Below, piece after piece: positions 52,418-60,505 of a stretch of DNA of 64,000 nucleotides (positions are counted from its first letter, which is position 1; each line of letters starts with the position of its first letter). The notes beneath the pieces were generated by a model. The model was given only the letters and a program-made list of their open reading frames with translations, was not told the origin of the DNA and did not search any database. Origin of the DNA: Bdellovibrio bacteriovorus (GTDB taxonomy: Bacteria > Bdellovibrionota > Bdellovibrionia > Bdellovibrionales > Bdellovibrionaceae); contig NZ_CP020946.1 in NCBI RefSeq assembly GCF_002208115.1, positions 2,170,001 to 2,234,000 of the forward strand, read 5' to 3'. The position numbers and the translations under genes were made by a program.

Positions 52418-52827
52418 AAACACTCCTGTTAGTAATTCTCGCTGTTTTCAGTATTTCAGCCCATGCCCGCGGCCCGGGTGGTGACCCCGTCATTCCATGG
52501 CCAACGTTTGTTTCACTGACTCCGGTCACTTGCGAACAGCTCCAGGGCGACTGGGTGGCTTATGATCACAACTCCATCTGGTTTGTGAATCTGGAAATGC
52601 GTGAAGGCGACGCTCTGTCCACATTGCGCATCAAGTCCCATGCCCTGTTCACACACAAAGCCACCGGTTGGCTGGAGGCGGACGGTCCGTTGTTCTATGG
52701 TAAGATCGCCATGGATCCGACCCACTTCTATGACGTGATTGTCTTCAGAGACCTGGACGGAACCAAGATTCGTATCATCAAAGGTCCGCAGAAATACTTC
52801 GACCTGAAACTTTACCGCCGCGAGTAG
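52414..52827 (+). CDS. Small exported protein coupled to the TPR regulator
   Basis: 137 residues. The signal peptide ends ISAHA (residue ~18), so the predicted mature end is RGPGGDPVIPW. The rest holds strands with aromatic residues (DWVAYDHNSIWFVNLEM, RIIKGPQKYFDLKLYRRE) and looks like a small beta-barrel or lipocalin-sized fold. No family recognised. The 4-bp overlap with the regulator implies fixed stoichiometry. Compare the 40-residue peptide at 42342 (mature end RGGG), also coupled to a regulator. A signal or a sensed partner for the TPR protein is possible. Confidence 0.65.
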   Translation: MKTLLLVILAVFSISAHARGPGGDPVIPWPTFVSLTPVTCEQLQGDWVAYDHNSIWFVNLEMREGDALSTLRIKSHALFTHKATGWLEADGPLFYGKIAMDPTHFYDVIVFRDLDGTKIRIIKGPQKYFDLKLYRRE

Positions 52828-52835
52828 GAACAGCC

Positions 52836-53591
52836 GTGATTGAAATCAGCTCTAAAACCAACGACCATTTCCGCCGCTGGAGCGACCTCAGCTCTGCGCG
52901 CGGAATTAAAAAGCATTCTGAATTTATTCTGATGGGCGAAAAGCTGATCGAAGAGTTTTTGGAAAACCCGAACTTCCGCATCAAGGGTGAAATCGTGCAC
53001 GAGGACCTGAAGTCCGTGACGATGACCGCGCCTAAGCTTAAAGGCCAGCGCATCCCGGTTTTCAAACTGCCCAAAGCACTGTTTAACGAAATTGACGTCG
53101 TGGGCACGCACTACAATCTTCTGGTTCTGGAACCGAAAGAGATCGCTCCGCTTACAGCTGCAAAAGCTGAAGGCCTGGAAGTGATCTCCCCCTTGGGCGA
53201 TCCTTCCAACCTGGGCGCTTTGGCGCGTTCCTCTTTGGCATTTGGTGCGAGCAAAATGATTCTGACCGAAGAAAGCTGTTCCCCGTACCATCCCAAAGCG
53301 ATCAAGGCTTCCGCGGGGGCTTTGCTGAAACTGCCGTTGTTTAAGATCGGTAAATTTGCAGACTTTGTTTCCAACAATGATCAGATCTATGCTTTGGACA
53401 TGAAGGGCGAAAGTGTCGCGAATTTCAAATGGCCGAAAAATGTGCGTATTGCCTTGGGCGAAGAAGGTCCTGGCTTCAGTGGGATTAAGAACCTGCAGCG
53501 CCTGTCTGTAGCTACCCAGAGCGTGGAATCCCTGAATGCCACCGTCGCTGGCAGTATTGCGCTGTACAGCTACTCTTGTCAGCACCGCTAA
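52836..53591 (+). CDS. TrmH/SpoU-family RNA 2'-O-methyltransferase
   Basis: 251 residues. An N-terminal substrate-binding part (~1-95) precedes the SPOUT domain with the three family motifs: LGDPSNLGALARSS, ALGEEGPGF, and VATQSVESLNATVAGSIALY, in which the Asn and Ser are catalytic/structural. It methylates a ribose 2'-OH in rRNA or tRNA. The exact target cannot be assigned, though the length and N-domain resemble rRNA methyltransferases of the RlmB type. It starts 8 bp after the exported protein gene, closing a four-gene operon. Confidence 0.9.
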   Translation: MIEISSKTNDHFRRWSDLSSARGIKKHSEFILMGEKLIEEFLENPNFRIKGEIVHEDLKSVTMTAPKLKGQRIPVFKLPKALFNEIDVVGTHYNLLVLEPKEIAPLTAAKAEGLEVISPLGDPSNLGALARSSLAFGASKMILTEESCSPYHPKAIKASAGALLKLPLFKIGKFADFVSNNDQIYALDMKGESVANFKWPKNVRIALGEEGPGFSGIKNLQRLSVATQSVESLNATVAGSIALYSYSCQHR

Positions 53592-53628
53592 CCCGTTCAG
53601 TCTTGGCGCAGGCGTGAACTGCGCCTGT

Positions 53629-54366
53629 TTATTTATTCATGTAATGCCTGCGTTTTTCTGCAGGCAGCTTTTCCAAAGAATAGCGCAGCATCGTTCTTGG
53701 CATCTTGGCCGCATATTGATCCAGAAACTTCAGCAGTTTTTCTTCGCTGACTCTTTTACCCATTTCCCGCAACATCCAGCCCACCGCCTTGTGAATCAGG
53801 TCGTGCTCGTCCTTCAACAGAAGCTTTGCGATCTTAAGCGTGTCGGCGGACTCGCCATTATAGATAAAATGAAAAGTCGCCAGCATGGCAATCCGGCGCT
53901 GCCACAGGTTCTTGGATGTCGCAAGTTCCTGCAAAACAGAACGATCTCGATTCAGCAGATAGCCACCAACAATGGCTGGTGCGGAGGTGTCCACCAGGTC
54001 CCAGTTGTTCACGTACTTTGAATTCTTGATATAAAGCTTAAAGATACGGGCTTGTTCTTTTTCAGTGGCCTCTTGAAACTGCGACACCAAAATCAGCAGA
54101 GCTATCAGACGCTCTTCGTGATTCGCGGACTTCACCAGACTATCAAGCTCTTTCAAACTAAGAGCGGAAGCATACTTTTTGGCGATTTTACGGCTTTGCG
54201 GAACGGTCAGACCTAAAAAGACATCGCCCTCAGCATACTCGCCTTTTCCGGTTTTGAAGAATCTTTGCAAGACGACGGCGCGACTGGCATCCGCATGACT
54301 TTGAACGTCCTTTTGCAGCTGCGATACCGCTGACAATGCTTGCGAAATGCCTGACTTTTTCTTCAT
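53629..54366 (-). CDS. AlkD-like DNA alkylation repair protein
   Basis: 245 residues from ATG 54366. The in-frame extension to 54555 overlaps mvk and is rejected. The protein is all-helical with HEAT-like repeats, as in AlkD: RFFKTGKGEYAEGDVFLGLTVP (split here), NWDLVDTSAPAIVGGYLL with the conserved Trp-Asp pair that contacts DNA, and KAVGWMLREMGKR. AlkD excises 3- and 7-alkylpurines. It follows mvk by 26 bp and is probably at the 3' end of the same long transcript, though not functionally related. Confidence 0.87.
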   Translation of the reverse strand: MKKKSGISQALSAVSQLQKDVQSHADASRAVVLQRFFKTGKGEYAEGDVFLGLTVPQSRKIAKKYASALSLKELDSLVKSANHEERLIALLILVSQFQEATEKEQARIFKLYIKNSKYVNNWDLVDTSAPAIVGGYLLNRDRSVLQELATSKNLWQRRIAMLATFHFIYNGESADTLKIAKLLLKDEHDLIHKAVGWMLREMGKRVSEEKLLKFLDQYAAKMPRTMLRYSLEKLPAEKRRHYMNK

Positions 54367-54379
54367 GCTCGCCGCCTTC

Positions 54380-54395
54380 AACCAGGCACCTTTTA
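54380..54395 (-). repeat. 3'-end element, copy 3 (AACCAGGCACCTTTTA)
   Basis: Minus strand TAAAAGGTGCCTGGTT, whose first three bases are the mvk stop codon. Identical to the pstB copy. No hairpin follows; the alkD start is 13 bp further on, so here the element sits inside an operon. Confidence 0.6.
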
Positions 54396-55280
54396 GCAGG
54401 GGATTAATTGAGATTGGATTTCTGCCGGGGGCAGTGAGGTCCACAGGGACAAGACGTAGCCGCCACCGCCAGAACCGGTTGGTTTTACGGCCAGGGCGCC
54501 TTGTTCTTTGAGCCAGGCGATGTGTTTTGCGGGTTCGCCTTCGTTCAGGTCCCACTTTTCAAAGCAGTCACCTGCCAGGGTCAGGGCTTTTGCCAAAACT
54601 GGCAGGCCTGTTTTTTCATCCATCTTCAGGGCTGTTTCCAAGATGCCCACGGCTTCAGCCATCTGCTGATCGATCTTTTCACCCACTGTGGGATTTTTCA
54701 GAAGCAGGTCTTTCACCTTGTTCACAGCATCCACGGTGACACCGCGTTTGCCAGAATAAGAGATGTACCAGTGCGGTTTCCACGCCGGGGTCAGAGGCTT
54801 CTTTTCGCCATTACGTACAAAACGCAGACCTTCACCACTTAAGGCAACGGCAATATCAACGCCGCTGGATTCACCATGGAACAGGTTTTCCAAATTGCGG
54901 GCGAATTCATAGTAGTCCTCTTCAACAACATACCCCAGATATCCCAACCAACGGGTCAGGGCCACACAAAGCGCGGCGGAAGCGCCCATGCCCGCCCCCA
55001 CAGGAATGGAGGATTCCAGCAACAAGGTGCCTTTTAAATCGGAGCGTTTAATGCCTTTAAGCTCGCACGCCTTTTCAAGCACGCCCCACACCAGCAATTG
55101 CAATTCTTTGCCGTGATCCCCGACCAGACGCAGTTCCAACGGCTGCTCGCCGCGGGAATAACTTAAATCCAGATTGCGGGACTGGATGGGAAACACCACC
55201 GCCGGCACACCACGCAAAACCGCGTGCTCACCAGCTATGATACATTTACCAAAGGCTTTGCAGGTGAAATCAATGGACAT
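54393..55280 (-). CDS. mvk: Mevalonate kinase
   Basis: 295 residues, GHMP superfamily. CKAFGKCIIAGEHAVLRGVPAV is the mevalonate-kinase opening (GEHAVLxGxPA). Motif 2 is PVGAGMGASAALCVAL, with HGESSGVDIAVA containing the catalytic Asp, and KPTGSGGGGYVLSLW is motif 3. It phosphorylates mevalonate with ATP. The start overlaps the mvaD stop by 11 bp. It is the last mevalonate gene in fni-mvaA-pmk-mvaD-mvk. Confidence 0.94.
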   Translation of the reverse strand: MSIDFTCKAFGKCIIAGEHAVLRGVPAVVFPIQSRNLDLSYSRGEQPLELRLVGDHGKELQLLVWGVLEKACELKGIKRSDLKGTLLLESSIPVGAGMGASAALCVALTRWLGYLGYVVEEDYYEFARNLENLFHGESSGVDIAVALSGEGLRFVRNGEKKPLTPAWKPHWYISYSGKRGVTVDAVNKVKDLLLKNPTVGEKIDQQMAEAVGILETALKMDEKTGLPVLAKALTLAGDCFEKWDLNEGEPAKHIAWLKEQGALAVKPTGSGGGGYVLSLWTSLPPAEIQSQLIPC

Positions 55281-56250
55281 TGTCTTTCACACCTTCAAAG
55301 GCCATGACCTTGAAGTCCTTTTCAAAATGCTCACGATACTGCGCGAACTGTTTTTTCTGATCATGACGGAACAACAAGTGCACGTTGGCACCCGCATCCA
55401 TGGTCACCAAAGGGCCATCTTGCCATTTGTTCCAAAACGCCTGGCAATCTTCCAGAACCTTTTTGGATCCATCGTTCATATAAGTGAAAGACGGCGTGCT
55501 GGTTTCAAACAAACGGTGCATATCGATGAACTCATCCCAGACGATCTGACGCGCGATATGCCAGTCATTGAACTGCAAGGCCATGCTTAGGTCTTTCAGG
55601 CGCAATTCCGCACGCTCTGGACGACCGGTGAAACGCGGGCTTGTGGTCACAAGTTTGTGCGCCTCAGAACTGGAAACCTCTTTTTTAGAGTCTTCGACAA
55701 TCACCACCATGTGGTGCAGGTTTTTGACTTCAAACGCCATCGGCTCGGCGTATTCATGCTGCCACAGCGCCCACGGTGTGAACAAGGAACGGCAGGAAGA
55801 ACCCGAACCCTGACGGGAAAGCTCGGAAAGATATTTTTTATCCGTCCCCCATGGCTGTGGGTTGATCTGCTGGAACATTTCTGCCGCCGCCAAAGTCAGG
55901 GCCGCAAAACTGGAAGCCGAGCTGGCCAGACCGCAGTCTGATGGGAAATTGTTCGCAGACTCAATCAGGAAACTTTGTTTTACGCCCCACTTGTCCTTTA
56001 GATTTTGCAGGTGCTTGATAAAGCGCTGCTGGCCTTTTTCAGACAATTCGATTTTTTGCAGGTCTTCACGAACCAAGGGTTTCCACTGATCTTGTGCGCC
56101 GTCGATTTCAGTCAGGCGAACATAGGTGCGCAGGTTTTCCAAAGTATAGGACAACGAACCGTTGGTCGGTTTATTGCCAGAGCCCTCAATTTTACCCATG
56201 TACTTGATAAGGGCGATATTGGATGGAGCAGATACAGTCACTTGTTTCAT
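55270..56250 (-). CDS. mvaD: Diphosphomevalonate decarboxylase
   Basis: 326 residues. APSNIALIKYMGK at the start and TNGSLSYTL match the family, CGLASSASSFAALTLAA is GHMP motif 2, and the Arg/Ser-rich RQGSGSSCRSLF contains the conserved pocket (GSxxRS). It decarboxylates diphosphomevalonate to isopentenyl diphosphate. Its stop overlaps mvk and its start is coupled to pmk (4-bp overlap, ATGA at 56247). Confidence 0.94.
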   Translation of the reverse strand: MKQVTVSAPSNIALIKYMGKIEGSGNKPTNGSLSYTLENLRTYVRLTEIDGAQDQWKPLVREDLQKIELSEKGQQRFIKHLQNLKDKWGVKQSFLIESANNFPSDCGLASSASSFAALTLAAAEMFQQINPQPWGTDKKYLSELSRQGSGSSCRSLFTPWALWQHEYAEPMAFEVKNLHHMVVIVEDSKKEVSSSEAHKLVTTSPRFTGRPERAELRLKDLSMALQFNDWHIARQIVWDEFIDMHRLFETSTPSFTYMNDGSKKVLEDCQAFWNKWQDGPLVTMDAGANVHLLFRHDQKKQFAQYREHFEKDFKVMAFEGVKDNVH

Positions 56251-57146
56251 AGGCTACCTCGGACCTGAAGTCCGGACGAGATTTTATCAGAGGAAGAAAG
56301 CACGGACAGGCCCTTGCTTTCACAGTAGGCTTTAACACCTGCAGTTTCACCTTTGGCCGTCACAATCGCCATCACATCCACCCCCAAAGCGCCACAACCT
56401 TTGGCGGCTTTGACTCCAGGGATTTGATTGATGTCCGCCAATAGTTTCAGTGTCGGTTCGCAGGTAAAGTTCAGTTTTAATAATTCCTGGGCATAGGCTT
56501 TCACACCTTCAACAAAACGAGCACTGTCAATCTTGTCAAAAGCATCCCGGATCGTCAGCATGGCGCTTTCAAGCCCCGCCGTCGGGAAGACTGGCAAAGT
56601 GCGCAGGTGTTCGTGGGTCGCAAGTTTGTTACCAGTATGCACCAGCAACAATTCCAGATCATCAAACGGCCAGCTGGCCACCGAAATCATCCCACGACGT
56701 TTTTCAAAGAAGGTCATGGAACCCTTCAACTGCGCCACCAGGTCGGCGCCACTTGGACGCTGACCCTGCCCGTTCCAGGCGACATGATAGTACACTTCAA
56801 GCATGTGTTTGAAGTCGAGATACTTTTCCATGTCCATTTGGTGGGCCTCTTTATAAAGCCACATCGCATAGACTGAAAGGAACTGCGCTGTTGAGGCGCC
56901 AAAGCCGCCTTTGCCGGAATAAGCATCACGGAAAGTGATATCAAAATTTCTGAAATAACCCCGGTGTTTGCTCATGAAAACGCCGGCTGGGCTTTCCGGG
57001 TGAATGCCCAGAACGTCGCCTTTGCCGCGGGAAATTTCCGTTTCAAAGCATGGCTGCGAAAGGAAGAACAGCGTCGGTCCTTCCGCCAAAGCCAGGTATT
57101 CACCAGCAATAAATGTTTTTCCGGGAACGGAGAAGACCAAAGACAA
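56247..57146 (-). CDS. Phosphomevalonate kinase-type GHMP kinase
   Basis: 299 residues. SVPGKTFIAGEYLALAEGP opens a GHMP kinase close to phosphomevalonate kinases, followed by GKGGFGASTAQFLSVY (motif 2) and KAAKGCGALGVDVMAIV (motif 3). PSGADLVAQ marks the substrate-side loop. It sits between mvaD and mvaA and is the only candidate for the phosphomevalonate kinase step in the cluster. It is shorter than most eukaryote-type PMKs (~350-450). The function is inferred from position plus family. Confidence 0.82.
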   Translation of the reverse strand: MSLVFSVPGKTFIAGEYLALAEGPTLFFLSQPCFETEISRGKGDVLGIHPESPAGVFMSKHRGYFRNFDITFRDAYSGKGGFGASTAQFLSVYAMWLYKEAHQMDMEKYLDFKHMLEVYYHVAWNGQGQRPSGADLVAQLKGSMTFFEKRRGMISVASWPFDDLELLLVHTGNKLATHEHLRTLPVFPTAGLESAMLTIRDAFDKIDSARFVEGVKAYAQELLKLNFTCEPTLKLLADINQIPGVKAAKGCGALGVDVMAIVTAKGETAGVKAYCESKGLSVLSSSDKISSGLQVRGSL

Positions 57147-57155
57147 GGTCTGCTC

Positions 57156-58472
57156 CTAGGAATGATGTTGAGTCGTGGACGCCGGGGTTTTCTGAGCCGC
57201 ACGAAGTTCTTTCAGAACGTCGATGGCATTGCTCAGGGAAATACGCTTGCGAATCGCCAGAATTTCTTCCAGTTTTTTCTGAACCAGAGGAATTTCTTTT
57301 TCCTCGGCCCCCGCACCCAGAGCCAGATTTTTGGTGTGAAGTTTCATATGACCTTCGATGATACCCACCGTGGTCAAAGCCTTCAAAGCACCCAGATTCT
57401 GCACCAGGCCCACGGCCGCGATGATACGCGACAATTCGTTGGCAGATTTAGTGTCCAGCATTTTCATGGAAAGCATCGCGGTCGGATGCAAAGTCGTCAC
57501 ACCACCCACGGTGCCCACAACCAGCGGCGCTTCAAACACGCCCACCAGGCTTTTACCTTCACGGTACCAGCGGGTGATGGAACGGTACTGACCATCACGG
57601 CAGGCGTAAGCATGAATGCCCGCTTCCACCGCGCGCCAGTCGTTACCAGTCGCAATCAAAATCGGATCAATGCCGTTCAGGACACCTTTGTTGTTGGTGG
57701 CTGCACGGTACGGATCCATTTGCGCGAACAAAGAGGCTTCTTCAATTTTTTCAGCCAATTCAGGATCAATGTCATCAATACGCACAACCGCGCGAGTGAC
57801 TTTGGAATCCACCAGATTAGACAGAATGCACATGGTGACTTTTTCACCCGTGAACTGTTCAATCGGCTCTTTCAGGTATTCACACACCTGATTGACGATG
57901 TTAGCCCCCATGGCATCACAAGGATCCATCAGGATGTGAATCACCGCCATGTCAGATCCGTCACCACGAGGCACACGGCGCACGTGAAGATCACGCACCC
58001 CGCCTCCACGACGAACCAGACCAAAGGCCACTTCGCGATTGGCCGCTTCAATCAGATAGTTTTTCTGAGCCAGAATTTGTTTTTCAAAGTCCGCAAAGCT
58101 GCGGATTTTCGCCAACTGGATCTGACCGATGATTTCGTTCCCCACGACCTCTGTTGTGATAGAGCCGGATTCACGAATCCATTTGGCTGTTTTAGAGCAA
58201 GCCGCCACGATGGAGGTTTCTTCCACCGCCATAGGAACTACAAAGTCTTTGCCGTCCACGCGCATGTTGGTAACAACCCCCAGCGGAAGCTGGAAGTAAC
58301 CAATCACGTTTTCAATAAACTTTTCACCCAAGGAAGTGTCTTTCAAACCGCCTTTGGCAAGGTAGTCCGCTTCGGCTTCGTTCAATGCACCGACTTCTTT
58401 AAGTGCTTTCAGACGCTCTTCACGAGACAGTTTGGAGAAACCTTTAAAGATATCCTGAAGTTGTTTTGTCAT
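57156..58472 (-). CDS. mvaA: Hydroxymethylglutaryl-CoA reductase (class II type)
   Basis: 438 residues. ENVIGYFQLPLGVVTNMRVDG (split here), the catalytic region GDGSDMAVIHILMDPCDAMGANIVNQ, the DAMGxN motif, and GTVGGVTTLHPTA are conserved in HMG-CoA reductases; the length matches class II enzymes such as that of Pseudomonas mevalonii and Staphylococcus. With the kinases downstream it works biosynthetically, making mevalonate. It starts in a 4-bp overlap with fni and is 9 bp upstream of the pmk-like gene. Confidence 0.93.
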   Translation of the reverse strand: MTKQLQDIFKGFSKLSREERLKALKEVGALNEAEADYLAKGGLKDTSLGEKFIENVIGYFQLPLGVVTNMRVDGKDFVVPMAVEETSIVAACSKTAKWIRESGSITTEVVGNEIIGQIQLAKIRSFADFEKQILAQKNYLIEAANREVAFGLVRRGGGVRDLHVRRVPRGDGSDMAVIHILMDPCDAMGANIVNQVCEYLKEPIEQFTGEKVTMCILSNLVDSKVTRAVVRIDDIDPELAEKIEEASLFAQMDPYRAATNNKGVLNGIDPILIATGNDWRAVEAGIHAYACRDGQYRSITRWYREGKSLVGVFEAPLVVGTVGGVTTLHPTAMLSMKMLDTKSANELSRIIAAVGLVQNLGALKALTTVGIIEGHMKLHTKNLALGAGAEEKEIPLVQKKLEEILAIRKRISLSNAIDVLKELRAAQKTPASTTQHHS

Positions 58473-59512
58473 TGAATCACCTTCTTGCTTTGGAGGTCTT
58501 TCAGATTGCGGCAGCCCGTGCAGAACAGAGTGGTTTTTAGTTCCAGCTCCAAGCGGGTCAGCAAATTCTCAAGAGCCTCATCGCCCTGAAGAGCCGCTTC
58601 CAGGAAAGGTTTTGCAACCCCCACCTTTGAAGCTCCCAACGCCATAAGTTTACCAATTTCCAAACCATTTCTCACGCCGCCCGATGCCCAGAGCTGATAC
58701 TCTACCCGGGCTTCGATGGCATTCAGCATGCTTTGCTTCGTGCTGATGCCCCAGTTGGCGAAAGTTTGGGCTACGTGATAAAGCATGTCGGATTCTTCCG
58801 AACGATAGCCTTCCACACGACCCCAGTGTGTCCCACCCTTACCGCTAACATCCACGCCGTAAATGCCGGTGCTGGAAAGACGCTTTAAAGTGTCCACGGA
58901 AAAACCGCAGCCCGTTTCCTTCACAATCACCGGCACACCGGCCAGTTTCACCAGATTTTCAATCGCGGAAAGACCGTTTTTGAAATCTGTCGTGCCTTCG
59001 GGCTGCAAAGCCTCTTGCAAAGGATTCAGGTGGACGAACAAAGCCACCGCTTCGGTGGAATCAATCAGTCGGCGGATTTTATCAATCGGCGACTTGATGA
59101 GCTGAGCGATTCCAATATTGCCAAGCAAGCGGGCTTTCGGCGCCTGTTTGCGCACGCGCGCCCATTCTTCGGCAGCATTGGAATCTTCCAGTTCACGACG
59201 TTGCGAACCAACCCCCATCAGAATCTGACGGCGGTCACTCAGACGCGCCAATGCCTCATTGATCTCGCGGCCCTTTTCGTGGCCCGCAGTCATTGAAGAG
59301 ATAAAGATTGGAGATGAAAGTGGGATGGACTCCCCGGAAAAAAAGAAAGAGGTCGAAACATCGACCTCTTTAAAGTTCAGATCAGGCAAAGCCTCATGAA
59401 TTAAAGTGATCGAGTCCAATCCGTTTTGTCCATCGGTCTGGGACCTTGGATCCAGCGCAATCCTGATATGATCGCGCTTTCTTTTTTCAAACTGACTATT
59501 GGACTCGTCCAT
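58469..59512 (-). CDS. fni: Type 2 isopentenyl-diphosphate delta-isomerase (FMN-dependent)
   Basis: 347 residues. The start RKRDHIRIALDP, SPIFISSMTAGHEKG, MGVGSQRRELED, VHLNPLQEALQPEGTTDF, VIVKETGCGFS and GVDVSGKGGTHW follow the type II IDI family, in which FMN and NADPH are needed to interconvert IPP and DMAPP. It heads the mevalonate gene set, 49 bp after rplT, overlapping mvaA by 4 bp. No HMG-CoA synthase gene is present in the window. Confidence 0.95.
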   Translation of the reverse strand: MDESNSQFEKRKRDHIRIALDPRSQTDGQNGLDSITLIHEALPDLNFKEVDVSTSFFFSGESIPLSSPIFISSMTAGHEKGREINEALARLSDRRQILMGVGSQRRELEDSNAAEEWARVRKQAPKARLLGNIGIAQLIKSPIDKIRRLIDSTEAVALFVHLNPLQEALQPEGTTDFKNGLSAIENLVKLAGVPVIVKETGCGFSVDTLKRLSSTGIYGVDVSGKGGTHWGRVEGYRSEESDMLYHVAQTFANWGISTKQSMLNAIEARVEYQLWASGGVRNGLEIGKLMALGASKVGVAKPFLEAALQGDEALENLLTRLELELKTTLFCTGCRNLKDLQSKKVIQ

Positions 59513-59561
59513 GGGGCTAAGGCTCCTTTAACAGAGCTTTGCTGTACTTTTTAGCTTTGGC

Positions 59562-59909
59562 TTATGCCAAAGCGTGTTTGCAAAGTGCAGTGAATGCTGC
59601 TGCGTCGTTGATAGCAAGGTCAGCCAAGATTTTACGGTCAACTTGGATGCCAGCTTTAATCAAGCCACCGATCAAACGAGAGTATGTAGTCCCGTTCAAA
59701 CGAGCTGCTGCATTGATACGCTGATTCCACAAAGTGCGGAAGTTACGTTTGTTAACTTTGCGATCGCGGTAAGCGAAAGCCATACCACGGTCATTTTTCT
59801 CTACCGCGTGGATGTACGCGCGAGAACCTGCGCTGTAGTAACCTTTTGCTCTTTTAAGAACTTTTTTGTGACGAGCACGATTTGTTTTACCAGATTTTAC
59901 ACGAGCCAT
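59562..59909 (-). CDS. rplT: Ribosomal protein bL20
   Basis: 115 residues, the usual size. [24 protein letters not shown] at the N-terminus (split here), [24 protein letters not shown], and [14 protein letters not shown] are diagnostic. It binds 23S rRNA early in 50S assembly and in many bacteria represses its own operon. The gene follows rpmI by 74 bp and precedes fni by 49 bp, so the mevalonate genes may be read from the ribosomal promoter. Confidence 0.98.
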   Translation of the reverse strand: MARVKSGKTNRARHKKVLKRAKGYYSAGSRAYIHAVEKNDRGMAFAYRDRKVNKRNFRTLWNQRINAAARLNGTTYSRLIGGLIKAGIQVDRKILADLAINDAAAFTALCKHALA

Positions 59910-59983
59910 TTTGAACCTCTATTACGCCTCTATTACGCCACGGACTTTGCCGGGCACCGAAAGACAATTTTTAAATTAAAAAA

Positions 59984-60175
59984 CTAGAATACCAAGCAAC
60001 GACGAACTTGAAGCATGTTCGCGTCTTCTACATATGATGTTTTACCTAGTTGTCTTTTCGTCTTAGAGCTCATGTGAGAGTTCAGGTGACGCATGCGAGT
60101 GCTTTTTTTCTTAACTTTACCGCTTGAAAGAACTTTCAAACGCTTCTTAGCGCCAGAGTGAGTGCGCATTTTCAT
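59984..60175 (-). CDS. rpmI: Ribosomal protein bL35
   Basis: 63 residues from ATG 60175. An in-frame ATG 15 bases upstream (60190) would add five residues absent from the family, and GGAAGG lies about 8 bases before 60175. MKMRTHSGAKKRLKVLSSGKVK (split here), then MRHLNSHMSSKTKRQLG, is diagnostic of L35. infC, which usually heads the infC-rpmI-rplT operon, is absent upstream; the divergent lipoprotein gene begins instead. Confidence 0.97.
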   Translation of the reverse strand: MKMRTHSGAKKRLKVLSSGKVKKKSTRMRHLNSHMSSKTKRQLGKTSYVEDANMLQVRRCLVF

Positions 60176-60505
60176 ATAGATACCTTCCACCGATAAGGCG
60201 TTCTTCCCGAAAGGGAGGACTCTTAACCATTGCCTTAGACAGTCGTAAATACGGACTCACTGTTTTAGGGTGAAAGGTGTGGGAAATCAAGCTTTTTGAG
60301 GACTTAGTGGTTTTGATGCTAATTGAGAGGTCCTCTCATATTTAAGAGCTCCCGAGAGCGGTCATTGCAGGATCTTAATTGCCCCCATAAAAGCCCCTGT
60401 TTCCGCGGAAAACCAGTGGAAAGGCTGGTGTTTCCAGCTGTTTATAGAACATTTTCCCCCAAACTGGGGATTTAGATCTGTTCATAGAAATCCGAAGAGG
60501 TTTCC
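60176..60505. promoter_or_regulatory. Divergent intergenic region between rpmI and the lipoprotein gene
   Basis: About 330 bp with both promoters. Visible signals: a 15-bp near-palindrome TGAGAGG-T-CCTCTCA (60324-60338), direct repeats CTGTTTATAGAA (60438-60449) and CTGTTCATAGAA (60478-60489) exactly 40 bp apart, and between them a CCCC/GGGG hairpin around AAACT. AAGAGG sits ~6 bases before the lipoprotein ATG. No L20-type leader was recognised for rpmI. No RNA gene is seen. Confidence 0.45.

Noticed and set aside
56964-58475. A 503-codon plus-strand frame antisense to mvaA and part of the pmk-like gene
   Set aside because: Both genes it covers are real and well recognised. The frame has His/Arg/Phe-rich composition typical of an antisense shadow, no ribosome site and no motif.
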